Notes: generated by a model not told the origin, from the sequence alone. A DNA stretch of 64,000 bases from Shewanella pealeana ATCC 700345 (GCF_000018285.1 NC_009901.1:1859001-1923000), one strand, 5' to 3'. Positions 8,129 through 21,000 are shown, counted from the first letter of the stretch. Program-made: numbers and translations.

Positions 8129-10819
8129 ATGGGTAAATCGCTAGTAATCGTCGAATCACCGGCCAAAGCCAAGACTATTAATAAATATCTAGGCAAAGAT
8201 TTCATCGTTAAGTCGAGTGTAGGTCACATCCGTGATCTGCCAACATCATCGAGTTCAGACGCTAAAGTTGTCAGTAAGACAGCTGCTGAAGTCAAAAAGA
8301 TGTCTCCAGAGGAGAAGGCTGAGTATAAGAGTTTAAAAGCGAAGCAAGCTTTAGTTGCGCGCATGGGGGTCGATCCAGAAAAAGGCTGGAAAGCAAACTA
8401 TCAAACCTTACCAGGCAAAGAAAAAGTCGTTAAGGAACTCCAAACTCTGGCAGCGTCTGCTGACCATATCTATCTCGCAACCGATTTGGATAGAGAGGGA
8501 GAGGCGATAGCTTGGCATCTACAGCAAGTGATTGGTGGAGATGAGTCACGTTATCAGCGAGTAGTTTTTAACGAAATTACCAAGACAGCGATTCAAGATG
8601 CATTTAGCCAGCCATCGGTGCTAGACACCAATATGGTTAATGCACAACAGGCGCGTCGCTTCTTAGACCGTGTTGTTGGCTTTATGGCTTCTCCACTATT
8701 ATGGAAGAAGGTCGCCCGCGGTCTGTCTGCTGGGCGTGTACAGTCTGTTGCCGTCCGCCTTGTGGTTGAACGCGAAAGTGAGATTAAAGCCTTTGTGCCA
8801 GAAGAGTTCTGGGATGTTCATGCTGAACTCAATACCTTAACCGACGACCTGCTAAAAATGCAGGTGGTTAAATTCCAAGGTAAAGCATTCAGCCCTGTCA
8901 ACGAAGTCGAAGCGCAAACTGCAGTTAGTCAGTTATCTCAGTCCAGCTTTGTGGTTGCCGCTCGTGAAGACAGAGCGACATCGAGCAAACCATCGGCACC
9001 TTATATTACATCGACGTTACAGCAAGCTGCGAGTACGCGCTTAGGCTTTGGTGTGAAGAAGACTATGATGATGGCACAACGCTTGTATGAAGCGGGCCAC
9101 ATCACTTATATGCGTACCGACTCGACTAACTTAAGCCAAGAAGCGCTCGATAACGTGCGTGACATGATTGGTAAAGAGTATGGCGACAACTACCTGCCTG
9201 AATCACCTATTCGTTATGGCAGCAAAGAAGGCGCACAAGAAGCCCACGAAGCGATTCGTCCTTCAAATGTAAAAGTGAGTGCAGCGTCGCTATCAGACAT
9301 GGAGCGGGACGCACAGCGCCTATACGAGCTTATTTGGCGTCAGTTTGTGTCTTGTCAGATGACACCTGCAAAATATGATGCGACTCGCCTGACTGTAAAG
9401 GCAGGTGATTATGAGCTTAAAGCAACGGGTCGTACGCTTCGTTTCGATGGTTGGACGCGCGTTCAAACTGCCATTAAGAAGAAAAATGAAGAAGACAACA
9501 CTTTGCCATACGTGGCACAAGGTGATGCCGTCACGCTAAAAGAGCTACTACCTAAGCAGCACTTTACTAAACCTGCACCACGTTACAGTGAAGCGTCTTT
9601 GGTTAAAGAGTTAGAAAAGCGTGGTATTGGTCGTCCATCTACTTACGCTACGATCATTTCAACTATCCAAGACCGTGGTTATGTGAAAGTTGATAACCGT
9701 CGCTTCTTTGCAGAAAAGATGGGTGAAATCGTTAGTGATAGCTTAGTGGGTAGCTTTGAAGATCTAATGAGCTACGACTTCACTGCTAGCATGGAGCAAA
9801 CATTAGATGATGTTGCTCAAGGTAAGCTTGAGTGGAAAAAAGTACTCGATGGTTTCTATAAAGACTTCACTAAACAATTAGAAGTCGCTGAATTACCACC
9901 GGAAGAGGGCGGAATGCGCCCGAACGAAATGGTGATTACCGATAACATCAAGTGTCCAACCTGTGGCCGCCCTATGGGCATTCGTACCGGTACGACTGGT
10001 GTATTCCTAGGTTGCTCTGGTTATGCATTACCACCAAAAGAGCGCTGTAAAACAACGTTGAACTTAACGCCTGGTGAAGAGGCTGTGAGTAGCGGTGAAG
10101 ACGCTGAAACTGAAGCTCTACGTGCTAAGCATCGCTGTGGGATCTGTGGCACAGCCATGGATAGTTACTTAATCGATGAAGCTCGTAAATTACACGTATG
10201 TGGTAACAACCCAACATGTAATGGTTATGAGGTAGAAGCGGGTCAGTTTAAGATTAAAGGTTACGAAGGGCCTATTATTGAGTGCGATCGTTGTGGCAAC
10301 GATATGGAGCTTAAAAACGGTCGTTTCGGTAAGTATTTTGGTTGTACAAACACTGAGTGTAAGAACACGCGTAAGCTGCTTAGGAGCGGTGAGGCTGCGC
10401 CACCAAAAGAAGACCCTATTCACTTACCTGAACTTAAGTGTACTAAGTCTGATGCATATTTCGTGTTAAGAGATGGTGCGGCGGGGATCTTCCTTGCGGC
10501 GAGCACATTCCCTAAATCACGAGAGACTCGTGGCCCGTTAGTCGAAGAGCTAGTGAAGTACCGTGAGCTGTTATGGCCTAAGTACCAGTATCTTGCCGAT
10601 GCGCCAGTGGCTGACGATGACGGTAATCTTGCATCTGTACGCTTTAGCCGTAAGACTAAAGAGCAGTACGTTGCAACAGATGTTGATGGTAAGGCGACTG
10701 GCTGGACATCAAAGTTTGTTGATGGCAAGTGGGTGACAGAGGCAAAAGCCAAGCCTAAGCCTAAGGCCAAAGCAAAACCTAAAGCCAAGCCAAAAGCTAA
10801 GGCGACCAAAGCCGAGTAA
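8129..10819 (+). CDS. topA: DNA topoisomerase I (type IA, omega protein)
   Basis: Relaxes negative supercoils by single-strand passage. The protein is 896 residues. The Toprim domain begins at the start ([16 protein letters not shown]) and carries the acidic triad region [15 protein letters not shown] near residues 115-129. The active-site tyrosine is in TYMRTDSTN at residue 327. The C-terminal part has cysteine-rich zinc ribbons (CPTCGRP..., CGICGTA..., CDRCGND...) followed by a further topo-C domain. The last ~25 residues are a low-complexity Lys/Ala/Pro tail ([18 protein letters not shown]), probably a DNA-contacting extension. It is a single gene with its own promoter and terminator. Confidence 0.98.
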   Translation: MGKSLVIVESPAKAKTINKYLGKDFIVKSSVGHIRDLPTSSSSDAKVVSKTAAEVKKMSPEEKAEYKSLKAKQALVARMGVDPEKGWKANYQTLPGKEKVVKELQTLAASADHIYLATDLDREGEAIAWHLQQVIGGDESRYQRVVFNEITKTAIQDAFSQPSVLDTNMVNAQQARRFLDRVVGFMASPLLWKKVARGLSAGRVQSVAVRLVVERESEIKAFVPEEFWDVHAELNTLTDDLLKMQVVKFQGKAFSPVNEVEAQTAVSQLSQSSFVVAAREDRATSSKPSAPYITSTLQQAASTRLGFGVKKTMMMAQRLYEAGHITYMRTDSTNLSQEALDNVRDMIGKEYGDNYLPESPIRYGSKEGAQEAHEAIRPSNVKVSAASLSDMERDAQRLYELIWRQFVSCQMTPAKYDATRLTVKAGDYELKATGRTLRFDGWTRVQTAIKKKNEEDNTLPYVAQGDAVTLKELLPKQHFTKPAPRYSEASLVKELEKRGIGRPSTYATIISTIQDRGYVKVDNRRFFAEKMGEIVSDSLVGSFEDLMSYDFTASMEQTLDDVAQGKLEWKKVLDGFYKDFTKQLEVAELPPEEGGMRPNEMVITDNIKCPTCGRPMGIRTGTTGVFLGCSGYALPPKERCKTTLNLTPGEEAVSSGEDAETEALRAKHRCGICGTAMDSYLIDEARKLHVCGNNPTCNGYEVEAGQFKIKGYEGPIIECDRCGNDMELKNGRFGKYFGCTNTECKNTRKLLRSGEAAPPKEDPIHLPELKCTKSDAYFVLRDGAAGIFLAASTFPKSRETRGPLVEELVKYRELLWPKYQYLADAPVADDDGNLASVRFSRKTKEQYVATDVDGKATGWTSKFVDGKWVTEAKAKPKPKAKAKPKAKPKAKATKAE

Positions 10820-10847
10820 TTGACTTAAAGTGCAACAAAAAGTCATA

Positions 10848-10878
10848 AAAAAGCCCCGATAATTCGGGGCTTTTTTTT
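10848..10878 (+). terminator. Terminator after topA
   Basis: Stem AAGCCCCGA / TCGGGGCTT followed by eight T residues. Confidence 0.9.
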
Positions 10879-10979
10879 GTGTTCATCTTTAGGCTAGTAA
10901 TTGTTTCTAGTTACGGTTTATTAAAAATGTTTAGTATAATTATCAGTCAAGCTACTTAAATCAAACAGAAGCTTTTTGG

Positions 10980-11756
10980 TTACCATTTCTTCTTTGGCTG
11001 GAACAAGACATCGATATCATCGTCATCTTCTTTAGCTTTGATACGTATGGGCTGAGCCGACATCTGGGCGCCAGTGATCTCTTCAAGCATCGCCTTGGCT
11101 TCTTCTACTTTTAGACCGATAAACGGATCATTTGGGGTCTGTGCTTTAATCGTATGCAGGGTCGCTAAGGCCTTAGTGACCATCTGTTTGGCCGAGCCAT
11201 ACTGCTTCATAAAGCAGGCTGCTCGGCTTCTCCCTAGCATAGAGTCAACGTTGATACGTAGCTGCAAGCTATCGATACGCTGCTCCTCTTGACTAAAAAC
11301 GCTCGGCTCAACTTTGCCCTTGTTATGTTCGGCACGAAGAATAGCTTTCATCTTTTTAAGCGTTTGTACCAGAGTCAGGATTTGGCGATCACTGTCAGGC
11401 AAGCGAAATAATTCGATAGCTGGCGCTGGCTTTGGTGCAGACTGCAGTGCTTGGATCTGGCCACGTAAATCAATTAAACGACGTTCGTAATCGCTAGTCT
11501 GGTTGCGAGCAAGCGGTAGTGCACTGGTCAATGCATCTTCAACTCTTCGGTACAGAACAAGAATGACACTCGAAGAGCAAGGGATGAGTCCAGTGTTGGA
11601 TAACACTTCTTCAGTTTCATCTATTATTGCGCGATGACGTGCCAGTTCACTACGCCTTTCTGATTCGACACGCGCTTTATGTTGCTGAATGATGCTAATG
11701 CCGATCACCAAGAGTAATAAGGTGCCGAGTAAGATCAAGACTGACGCAAATATCAT
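10980..11756 (-). CDS. Unknown membrane-anchored protein with helical cytoplasmic part
   Basis: I do not recognise this 258-residue protein. Residues 1-24 form one hydrophobic helix (MIFASVLILLGTLLLLVIG), giving a single-pass anchor. Residues 25-220 are rich in Glu, Gln, Lys and Leu and look largely helical, including a probable coiled coil near 90-112. The tail is acidic then basic (KEDDDDIDVLFQPKKKW). It contains three cysteines but no metal-binding pattern. The gene lies between topA and cysB and is divergent from cysB with a 228-base gap. No function is proposed. Confidence 0.7.
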   Translation of the reverse strand: MIFASVLILLGTLLLLVIGISIIQQHKARVESERRSELARHRAIIDETEEVLSNTGLIPCSSSVILVLYRRVEDALTSALPLARNQTSDYERRLIDLRGQIQALQSAPKPAPAIELFRLPDSDRQILTLVQTLKKMKAILRAEHNKGKVEPSVFSQEEQRIDSLQLRINVDSMLGRSRAACFMKQYGSAKQMVTKALATLHTIKAQTPNDPFIGLKVEEAKAMLEEITGAQMSAQPIRIKAKEDDDDIDVLFQPKKKW

Positions 11757-11936
11757 AGCAAAACCAATAAGTGTACAATTCGACTAATGCTACTATAAAT
11801 CAATATTCTAGGGTAGTAATCTTCATCATGCATTATTCTATAATCTCTTCGCAGAGATTAACTATTGTGCTATATTCCATTTGATTTAATTATAGCGTTG
11901 TACTATAACCAATAATTATACTCGAATGGATCATAA

Positions 11937-12959
<1,023 letters not shown>

Positions 12960-12985
12960 TTATACTGAGAGCTGTCACTGATAAT

Positions 12986-13012
12986 AAAAAACCTCGCAAT
13001 AGCGAGGTTTTT
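12986..13012. terminator. Bidirectional terminator, cysB / sdaA
   Basis: AAAAACCTCGC and GCGAGGTTTTT form a symmetric stem between two convergent genes. Confidence 0.88.
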
Positions 13013-13054
13013 GTTTTTAAGTGCTTTGGTAAAAAGTGAGCCCAAAGACAGTAA

Positions 13055-14431
13055 TTAGCACTCGACGATATTCACCGCAAGACCACCTTTGGCAGTCTCT
13101 TTATACTTACTACGCATATCTTTACCTGTATCCATCATGGTCTTAATCACCTTATCGAGTGAGACTTTATGGTTACCATCGCCGCGCATTGCCATACGTG
13201 AAGCGTTAATCGCTTTTACCGCCCCCATAGCATTACGTTCAATACAAGGAACTTGTACAAGGCCGCCTACAGGGTCACAAGTTAAGCCTAGGTTATGCTC
13301 CATGCCGATTTCAGCTGCATTCTCAACATGTTCAACAGTGCCGCCCATGATCTCAGTCAGAGCCGCTGCAGCCATAGAGCAAGCTACGCCAACTTCCCCC
13401 TGGCAACCCACTTCAGCGCCAGAGATAGAAGCATTCTTCTTATAAAGAATACCAATGGCAGCAGCCGTCAGTAGATAGCGATTGCAAACGTCTTGGTCAA
13501 CTTCTTGAACGAACATGTCGTAATAACATAATACCGCAGGAATAATCCCTGCTGCGCCGTTAGTCGGTGCGGTAACAACACGATCGCCAGCGGCATTTTG
13601 CTCGTTAACTGATAGGGCAAATAGGTCGACCCAATCCATAGCGGTTAGCGGATCGACGCAGTTCTTGCCTTCGGCTTTTAAACGACGATGTAGCGAAGGT
13701 GCACGGCGTCTCAGTTTTAAGCCTCCAGGAAGGATGCCTTCCTTTTGGTAACCGCGCTCAACACAGGTCTTCATGGTTTGCCAGATTTGCCACAATTGAT
13801 CATTGATCTCGTCGGCGTCGGCAATGCTAAGTTCATTCATCATCATAAGTGATGAAATGCTGAAACCATTTTCAGTACAGAGCTCAAGCAGTTGTTGCGC
13901 TGAATCAAAGTCAAAAGGGGCTGATTGAATCGGTGCTGCCGGGGATGCATCTTGTGCTTTGATTTCATCTTCATCGAGAATGAAGCCACCCCCTACAGAG
14001 TAATAGGTGCGATCATAGATGCACTCGCCGTCTTTATAGGCATATAAGGTCATGGCATTGGCATGAGCTGGCAGGCTTTTGCGCCTGTGGTAGGTGATAC
14101 CGTCTGCGCGAGTAAAGAGTACTTTTCGTCCGCTTGCAAGTGTTAGCAGCCCGGTGTTTTTTACTTGCTCTAAAATGGCATCAATGCTGTCAGTATCTAC
14201 TGATTCTGGCGCCTCTCCCATAAGCCCTAAAATGACGGCTTTGCCAGTGCCGTGACCTACCCCTGTTTGCCCTAAAGAGCCAAACAGCTCTGAACGTAAT
14301 TCATCAACGCTATCGAGAATATTTAACTGCTGCAGTTGCTCAATAAAAACGTTGCCCGCTTTCATTGGACCTACAGTATGAGAACTTGACGGCCCGATGC
14401 CGATTTTGAACATGTCGAATACACTAATCAT
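13055..14431 (-). CDS. sdaA: L-serine dehydratase, single-chain iron-sulfur type
   Basis: Deaminates L-serine to pyruvate and ammonia with a [4Fe-4S] cluster. At 458 residues it contains both the beta (start MISVFDMFKIGIGPSSSHT) and alpha domains in one chain, as in E. coli SdaA/SdaB. Cluster cysteines are visible in GVACSMAAA and in LTCDPVGGLVQVPC. E. coli has two or more isozymes; the symbol sdaA is chosen on the single-chain type and is not certain against sdaB. The gene is not with a serine transporter here. Confidence 0.93.
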   Translation of the reverse strand: MISVFDMFKIGIGPSSSHTVGPMKAGNVFIEQLQQLNILDSVDELRSELFGSLGQTGVGHGTGKAVILGLMGEAPESVDTDSIDAILEQVKNTGLLTLASGRKVLFTRADGITYHRRKSLPAHANAMTLYAYKDGECIYDRTYYSVGGGFILDEDEIKAQDASPAAPIQSAPFDFDSAQQLLELCTENGFSISSLMMMNELSIADADEINDQLWQIWQTMKTCVERGYQKEGILPGGLKLRRRAPSLHRRLKAEGKNCVDPLTAMDWVDLFALSVNEQNAAGDRVVTAPTNGAAGIIPAVLCYYDMFVQEVDQDVCNRYLLTAAAIGILYKKNASISGAEVGCQGEVGVACSMAAAALTEIMGGTVEHVENAAEIGMEHNLGLTCDPVGGLVQVPCIERNAMGAVKAINASRMAMRGDGNHKVSLDKVIKTMMDTGKDMRSKYKETAKGGLAVNIVEC

Positions 14432-14822
14432 GCTAAACCTTTATTGCTCTAGTCGTTATAGTTATGACCAACTTCACTAAGAGATGAGGTAATGGAGGAA
14501 TACCCATTATCTTGGTATATTTCACTTATTGAGCGTGAAAATACTATGCTTGATGTTAATCTTAGTAGCTTGAATTAATTGGTGTTAAAAAGTATCCCAT
14601 ACTTTAGGTTTTTCTCTATCATTAGTTTTTTGTATGCAATTTCTACACATTAGATAATCTAATTACATTTTGGTTGGTTTAATGCTGTTTTTTTGTTTTT
14701 AAATTTGTGCTAGCTGCTGTTTCACATGCATTTATTTAAGAATTTTGCGTTCAAGCGATAGAATGTGTTTTTTAAGTTTTGCTAGGTTAGATTTTCAAGA
14801 GATTAAAAATTTAGAGGGTTAT
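14432..14822. other. Divergent intergenic region sdaA / nagZ
   Basis: 391 bases, very AT-rich, with several T-runs. It must hold promoters for both genes, but I see no clear hexamer pair, operator or small ORF. An in-frame TTG at 14745 would extend NagZ by 26 residues and is not supported by family comparison. Confidence 0.4.
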
Positions 14823-15830
14823 ATGAGTTATTTGATGTTAGATATCGAGTCAACGGAGCTGAGTGCTACGGAATCATCGCAGTTAACTCATCCCATGATA
14901 GGCGGCTTAATTTTGTTTAGTCGTAATTATGTCAGCAGGACTCAGTTAATCACCCTCATTAAGTCAATACGCGCTATTCGCCCTGATATTCTGATTGCAG
15001 TCGATCATGAAGGTGGCAGAGTGCAACGCTTTCGAGAAGGGTTTACTGTGTTACCTGCAATGGGAGATATTCTTCCTGCAGCCAAAGGAGATATGACGCA
15101 GGCCAAGAGCTGGGCTACCGAGCTAGGTTACTTGATGGCGATAGAACTGCTTGCTGTTGACATCGATTTAAGCTTCGCGCCGGTATTGGATTTAAACGGT
15201 GTTAGCCAAGTGATAGGCACTAGAAGTTTCAGCCCTGACAAGGGGGAGGTTGCCGAGCTTGCTAGTGCTTTTATTGATGGCATGGAGCAAGCGGGTATGT
15301 GTGCCGTGGGTAAGCATTTTCCAGGGCATGGTAGCGTTGAAGCCGACTCTCATATTGCTAAGCCGGTTGATGAACGTACTCAAGATGAGATTTTTGCCAA
15401 TGATATGCAGCCGTTTAAAACCTTAATCGCTAAAGACCGTTTACAGGGCATCATGCCAGCGCATGTGATTTATCCTAAGGTGGATAGCCAGCCTGCAGGT
15501 TTTTCTCCATTTTGGCTACAAGAGGTACTGCGTAAGCAGCTAGCCTTCAACGGCGTCATTTTCTCCGATGACTTAGGTATGAAAGGAGCGGCAGTGGCCG
15601 GTGGTTACACGGCTAGAGCGCAGGCAGCACTCGATGCCGGTTGTAATATGATTCTAGTTTGTAACGATAGCCGCGGAGCGACTGAGGTGTTAGATGGCGT
15701 TAATTGGCCCTCTGAAGATCAAGGCTTGAGTGCTAGCCTGTTAAAACCAGATCAGAGCCGAGTGGCCAAGGCCTTAGAAGACAGCGCTCGCTGGGAGCGG
15801 GCTATGGCCATCGCTCAAAGTTTGATTTAG
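14823..15830 (+). CDS. nagZ: Beta-N-acetylhexosaminidase (GH3)
   Basis: Cytoplasmic glycoside hydrolase family 3 enzyme that removes GlcNAc from GlcNAc-anhydroMurNAc-peptides during cell-wall recycling. In species with inducible AmpC it thereby generates the inducing muropeptides. It is 335 residues. Family motifs: [16 protein letters not shown] [11 protein letters not shown] near 61-71, the substrate loop [14 protein letters not shown] near 164-177 and the nucleophile aspartate in [10 protein letters not shown] near 248. The start at 14823 has GAGG upstream and the expected [10 protein letters not shown] sequence. It is followed 73 bases later by ycfP, the same order as in E. coli. Confidence 0.95.
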   Translation: MSYLMLDIESTELSATESSQLTHPMIGGLILFSRNYVSRTQLITLIKSIRAIRPDILIAVDHEGGRVQRFREGFTVLPAMGDILPAAKGDMTQAKSWATELGYLMAIELLAVDIDLSFAPVLDLNGVSQVIGTRSFSPDKGEVAELASAFIDGMEQAGMCAVGKHFPGHGSVEADSHIAKPVDERTQDEIFANDMQPFKTLIAKDRLQGIMPAHVIYPKVDSQPAGFSPFWLQEVLRKQLAFNGVIFSDDLGMKGAAVAGGYTARAQAALDAGCNMILVCNDSRGATEVLDGVNWPSEDQGLSASLLKPDQSRVAKALEDSARWERAMAIAQSLI

Positions 15831-15903
15831 CGCAAAACACAAGTTAGTTTGGCTTGCTAGCTTAGCAGTTAATAATATACGTGAAATTTTTAGGAGGACG
15901 AGA

Positions 15904-16443
15904 ATGATCCTTTATCTTCATGGGTTTGATGCAACAAGCCCTGGCAATCATGACAAAATGCGTCAGTTGCAGTTTATTGACGATGACGTGCGCTTGGTAA
16001 GTTATAGCACCTTACACCCTAAAAACGATATGCAGTACTTGCTGAATGAAGTCAGCAAGCAGATCGCCTCTTCAGAGGATAAGTCGCCTTTGATTATTGG
16101 AGTAGGCTTAGGGGGATATTGGGCCGAGCGTATCGGTTTTTTAAATGGCATTAAATCGGTTCTGATTAATCCTAATTTGCTGCCTCAAGATAATATGGTC
16201 GGTCAGATTGACCGTCCAGAAGAGTACGCAGATATTGCGAACAAGTGCGTTAAAGATTTTCGCGCCTTAAATTCCGGCAAAGCACTGTGCATCTTGGCAC
16301 GTCAGGATGATGTTAATGACAACGCCAATGTTGAGTCCACACTTAAAGATTATTATTCGATAGAGTGGGATGAAGAGCAGCAGCATAAGTTTGTCTCGCT
16401 AGCGAGTCAGCTGCAATGTATTAAGGCATTTAAAGCGAACTAG
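15904..16443 (+). CDS. ycfP: YcfP family (UPF0227) esterase-like protein
   Basis: A small alpha/beta-hydrolase-like protein of unknown substrate, 179 residues. The start [18 protein letters not shown] is the typical oxyanion strand and loop of the family. The usual nucleophile elbow G-x-S-x-G is replaced by GVGLGG, as is common for UPF0227, so a classical hydrolase activity is doubtful. It follows nagZ, as in enterobacteria, and shares its transcript by spacing. GGAGG lies upstream of the ATG. Confidence 0.88.
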   Translation: MILYLHGFDATSPGNHDKMRQLQFIDDDVRLVSYSTLHPKNDMQYLLNEVSKQIASSEDKSPLIIGVGLGGYWAERIGFLNGIKSVLINPNLLPQDNMVGQIDRPEEYADIANKCVKDFRALNSGKALCILARQDDVNDNANVESTLKDYYSIEWDEEQQHKFVSLASQLQCIKAFKAN

Positions 16444-16466
16444 TCTCAGTTTGAGTCTTGTTAGAG

Positions 16467-16500
16467 CCACCAATGGTCATTAGATTATTGGTGGTTTTTT
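16467..16500 (+). terminator. Terminator after nagZ-ycfP
   Basis: Arms CCACCAAT and ATTGGTGG with a twelve-base loop and a run of six T. Confidence 0.8.
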
Positions 16501-16501
16501 A

Positions 16502-16545
16502 TTTTCAGCCCTAAACTACCTACCTCAGAAGGTAGATTCTTTACA
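16502..16545 (+). repeat. Dispersed hairpin repeat, copy a
   Basis: CAGCCCTAAA leads into a stem (CTACCT / AGGTAG) and then GATTCTTT. The left flank matches the repeat at 41378 and the right flank matches the one at 41736. It resembles ends of IS200/IS605 elements or a REP sequence; no transposase is present. Confidence 0.5.
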
Positions 16546-16747
16546 TTGATAGCCTCAAAGGAGCTATTCATACTGTAGGCAATTCACTTTGAATACATCA
16601 GGGGGAGCTTATCTTTGCTCATTGGGGGGCTTTAGGCTATGTTATTTCTTATACAGATTGATATTCGATTGTTTTGAATCAGAAATTGCTGCTATTTACC
16701 AAGATTCGACTGCTAGTGTGTTGAGTTGGTCGTACAAGGAATGTGTT

Positions 16748-17023
16748 ATGAAGCGTGTCATCATTAAAATTTACGGTAAGGTACAAGGGGTTTCTTATCG
16801 TGATAATGCACTTGTTCAAGCCAATACTCTCGGTGTGACGGGGTACGTGAGTAACCTAAGCGATGGTTCGGTGCAAATCTTAGCTCAAGGAGGTCATCCT
16901 GCTGTGGATAAGCTGATTAGTTGGTGTTATATCGGCGCCCCAGCATCTAGGGTTGACGAGGTGGTTGTAGAAGAGGACGAGGCAGATGAGATCTACCTCG
17001 ATTTTTCAATTATCCAGCTCTAA
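16748..17023 (+). CDS. yccX: Acylphosphatase
   Basis: Small cytoplasmic enzyme that hydrolyses acyl-phosphate bonds. It is 91 residues, the normal size. The phosphate-binding motif GKVQGVSYRDNA near 10-21 supplies the essential arginine, and the catalytic asparagine is in GYVSNLSDGSV near 36. The start at 16748 has AAGGA upstream; the same frame runs 53 codons further back without similarity to the family. It is convergent with csiV and the two stops overlap by four bases. Confidence 0.93.
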   Translation: MKRVIIKIYGKVQGVSYRDNALVQANTLGVTGYVSNLSDGSVQILAQGGHPAVDKLISWCYIGAPASRVDEVVVEEDEADEIYLDFSIIQL

Positions 17024-18027
17024 TATGTAGCCTGTGGCAAGGTCGCGATTTCATCTGTTGACTTGTCAGTCATTGCACTCGGATGTTCCATTTTTCGAAT
17101 CTGAATGATCATGCCCATTTTGGGGTGATCAAAGTAGTGGACTTCATCACTACGCACTCTGCGGTTTTGCTGCATCTCAATGGCATAGAGATAAGGTTTC
17201 GTCACTTCTTGACCCACCGTTTCATCTACACCGCCTTCTTCACGAGCGCTCATTAACGGCTCATTTTGTGTCAGGGTTATCGTCTTACTGCCTTCTTCGC
17301 GTAAGGTGAAATTAGTTTCAATAAACAGGTAATGCTGCAAATAAATATTTACCGTCCCATCGAGCTTCCAGATCGGTGTTTTGGTATCGTTTGAGAATTG
17401 ACTCTGCATAAAGTCGAAGTTGCCAAACTCTGAAGCGCTAGTGTTAACCTCAATTGGTTGCCCGTTAAACTCATATTGCTCTGAGTAGTCATGCCCCGAG
17501 TATAGTTTGACAGGGATCGCTTGGCTGCGAGGGAGCATTGATTGTTGCCATGTCATATGCAAAAGGCTAGACGTGCCTTTTTCGCGAGAAATGGTCGCGA
17601 TAATATCTTTGAATTGGCTTTGACTTTCAGCGAGTAACACCGCGCCATCACCTAAATGCGCAACGGCAGGCTGTGGGGCCGCAATTTGCATCGGTACATC
17701 GGCTAAAGCCTTATGGTTCGCTTTGCTAAGTTGCTCATTACAGTTCACGCTATCGGTTGCCCAATCGCTTGAAGTACAACCGTTAAGTCCCATGCTAACG
17801 GCTGTTAAGTCGGTGCTGACCATTGGAGTAATAAAGTCGACAGTCTTACGTGTACGAGCCTGTGCGACTTTAGCTGGCCACTGTTCAACGCTCGGTGCAT
17901 CGCGCTCAAAGAGATAGACTTCGACCTCAAACCAACGTTCTTCTGCAGCGTTAGCGCTCACAGATAAGCTGGATAAAAGGCTAACAGCTAAAGCTGCGCT
18001 TAGCTTGTTTTTAGATAGTCTTAACAC
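17020..18027 (-). CDS. csiV: CsiV family peptidoglycan-binding protein
   Basis: Periplasmic protein known in Vibrio cholerae to bind the lytic-activation/synthesis complex through LpoA and to keep cell shape under D-amino acid stress. It is 335 residues with a signal peptide (cleavage likely after SANA at 28). It begins in the mature part with EERWFEVEVYLFERDAP, the signature of the family. The C-terminal half holds the repeated beta strands (FHLREEGS-type, MQQNRRVRSDEVHYFDHP) with the usual 'YFDHP.GMIIQI' ending. It lies two bases after mfd and is probably translated from the same message, the arrangement also seen in Vibrio. Confidence 0.85.
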   Translation of the reverse strand: MLRLSKNKLSAALAVSLLSSLSVSANAAEERWFEVEVYLFERDAPSVEQWPAKVAQARTRKTVDFITPMVSTDLTAVSMGLNGCTSSDWATDSVNCNEQLSKANHKALADVPMQIAAPQPAVAHLGDGAVLLAESQSQFKDIIATISREKGTSSLLHMTWQQSMLPRSQAIPVKLYSGHDYSEQYEFNGQPIEVNTSASEFGNFDFMQSQFSNDTKTPIWKLDGTVNIYLQHYLFIETNFTLREEGSKTITLTQNEPLMSAREEGGVDETVGQEVTKPYLYAIEMQQNRRVRSDEVHYFDHPKMGMIIQIRKMEHPSAMTDKSTDEIATLPQATY

Positions 18028-18029
18028 GG

Positions 18030-21000
18030 TTATTCTCCAAGACGATGTTGAAACAACTGCTCAATTAACAGTTTAAGTAGTGCGAGCCTGTCTTTCGCTG
18101 TTTCAGAAGGCATTGCAAATTTTAGCTTATTGGGGCCGTCCATTCGATATACTTGGGGCTGGCTCTGTAGCAAACCGATGATGAAGGTTGGATCAACCTT
18201 ATTGTTTTCACCGAACTCTATACTACCACCTTTAGCGTGCATTTCGATTTTTCTTAAGCCTAACTGTGTGGCCAAGTGCTTATAAAGTGTCATCTCCATA
18301 AGATTCTTAGTCGCATCGGGTAACATACCGAAGCGGTCAATCAATTCAACTTTCATTTCATCGAGCGCTTTTGCGGTTTCGCAGTTAGCAATTCGCTTAT
18401 ACAGAGATAGACGAATATTCACGTCACCCACATAATCTTCAGGCAGTAGCGCAGGAATTCGCAGCTCGACTTCACATTGATGACGCAGCATCTGGTTTAG
18501 CGACGGCTCTTTACCTTGCTTAAGTGATTTCACCGCATCTTCTAACATTTCCATGTAGAGGGTAAAACCAATCTTGGAGATATGACCACTTTGTTCATCG
18601 CCAAGCAGCTCGCCTGCGCCGCGAATTTCCAAGTCTTGGGTTGCAAGCATAAAGCCCGCACCGAGATCTTCTAATGCACCGATGGCTTCTAGACGCTTGC
18701 GGGCATCTTTGGTCATACTTTTTGGATGAGGCGTCATCAAATAAGCATAGGCTTGATGATGAGACCGTCCTACACGGCCACGTAACTGATGCAACTGAGC
18801 CAGACCAAAGTTATCGGCACGCTCAATCACTATGGTATTGGCCGATGGCACGTCGATACCGGTTTCAATGATGGTGGTACACACCAACACGTTAAAGCGT
18901 TGATGATAAAAATCTGACATTACTCGCTCAAGCTCACGCTCACGCATCTGACCGTGGGCTGTCACTACTCGCGCTTCAGGCAGGAGTTCGCTTATCTCAG
19001 CCGCGCGTTTTTCGATGGTTTCGACGCTATTGTGCAGGAAGTAGACTTGGCCACCCCTTAAGATCTCACGAAGCAAAGCTTCACGAATGGTGGCTTCATC
19101 GTATTCTCTAACGAAGGTTTTGACAGCGAGTCGTTTAGCCGGAGGAGTGGCTATAATCGACAGATCACGCATGCCCGACATTGCCATATTCAAGGTACGT
19201 GGGATTGGCGTGGCGGTTAAGGTTAAAATATCGACATTGGCTCTGAGCGCCTTAATCTTCTCTTTCTGTCTTACCCCAAAACGGTGTTCTTCATCGATGA
19301 CTAGCAAGCCTAAGTTTTCAAACTTGGCCTCAGACTGCAGCAGTTTATGAGTACCGATCACGATATCGACTTTACCATCGAGCAGCTCTTTCATCACTTG
19401 AGTCTGCTCTTTCGCAGTCTTAAAGCGCGACATTACCTCAATCTTGAATGGCCAGTCGGCAAATCTGTCTTTAAAGTTCTCGTAATGCTGCTGAGCGAGT
19501 AGGGTAGTAGGCACTAAAATGGCGACCTGTTTACCATCGTTTACCGCGACGAAAGCGGCGCGCATGGCAACCTCGGTCTTACCAAAGCCCACATCACCAC
19601 AAACCAGTCTGTCCATGGCTGTAGGTGAGCGCATATCTTCCAGAACAGCTTCGATGGCAGTCTCTTGGTCAACTGTCTCTTCATAGGGAAAGCTATTGGC
19701 AAACTGCGCGTACTCTTCTAGGTCGATTCGACAAGCTTCACCGGGTCTTGCTTGTCTGCGAGCGTAGACATCCAGTAGCTCGGCGGCGACATCGCGAATC
19801 TTCTCAACCGCTTTTTTCTTGGCCTTAGCCCAGCTTTCATTACCGAGTTTATTGAGCGTCGCCTCTTCATCGGGACCAACGCTATAACGGCTGATTAAAT
19901 TAAGTGCTGCTACGGGCACATACAGCTTATCGCCACCTGAGTATTCAAGCACCAAATACTCGGCGACTAAGCCGCCAGTATCTAAGGTTTCTAAACCTTG
20001 ATAGCGCGCTACACCATGATCTAAGTGAACAATAGGTTGACCCACTTTGAGCTCGGCCAAGTTTTTAACCAGAGCATCTGAGCTGATCTGACGCTGTTTA
20101 TCACGGCGGCGACGCTGTGAGATCCGTTGACCAAATAGCTCAGTTTCACAAATTAAACTGAACTTGCCGCCGGTTTTCTTCTCAATGATGCAGCCTTGAG
20201 CAAGAGGAGACACTATCAGTCCTACTTTTGCCTTGCTGGCTACAAACTCGTCGAAGTGATTAAACAGCTTAGGCTTAATGTTGATCTTGCTAAGTAGCTC
20301 TAAAAGCGCTTCGCGGCGTCCCTCAGATTCGGCGCTAAATAACATTCTATCGCCAAGTGCTGCGTATTTTTCCAGCTCGGCTAACGGCTGTTTGAGTTTA
20401 TGGTTTGCGCCAATTTCCGGTAACTTACTGGCTTTAGCATGGGCTGCCGTGCCTGTGTAGGCTTCATCTTTAAGCCCAAAGCGAGGATAGCCTTTAAAAG
20501 CTGAGAAGATCTGCTCGGTAAGCAAATATAACTCTTGTGGCGTCAGTAGCGGCCTTAATGGGTCGACACGCCTGTCTTCATAACGCACTTCGACTTCATG
20601 AAGGTGTGAGTGAGTCGCCGCTTCAATATCGCCTAGGGTGATCAGCTGAGTATTACTCGGCAGATAATCAAACAGAGTCGAGGTCTCATCAAAAAACAGT
20701 GGCAGATAGTTTTCAATACCGGCCGGCATGGTCTTCTTACTGACCATCTGATAAATCGAGCCAGGCTCTTTGACTAATACCTCGAAGCGGCGGCGGTATC
20801 TTTGTCTAAAGCCTTCAATCGCCGCGTCATCGGTAGGGAACTCTTTCGCCGGTAACAGACGAATTGCATTTATCTCTTTACTCGAGCGCTGAGTTTCTGG
20901 ATCGAAATGTCGAATGGTTTCCACTTCATCGTCGAATAACTCGATTCTAAAGGGTTGGCTCGATCCCATAGGGAAAATATCGATGATAGAGCCACGCACG

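Noticed and set aside
10420..10809. A 129-codon antisense frame in the 3' end of topA
   Set aside because: Its Ala/Leu/Gly-rich product is the mirror of the Lys/Ala-rich topA tail; it is a composition artefact.
11898..11922. TTGTAC/TATACT pair as the cysB promoter
   Set aside because: The spacer is only 13 bases, too short for a sigma-70 promoter.
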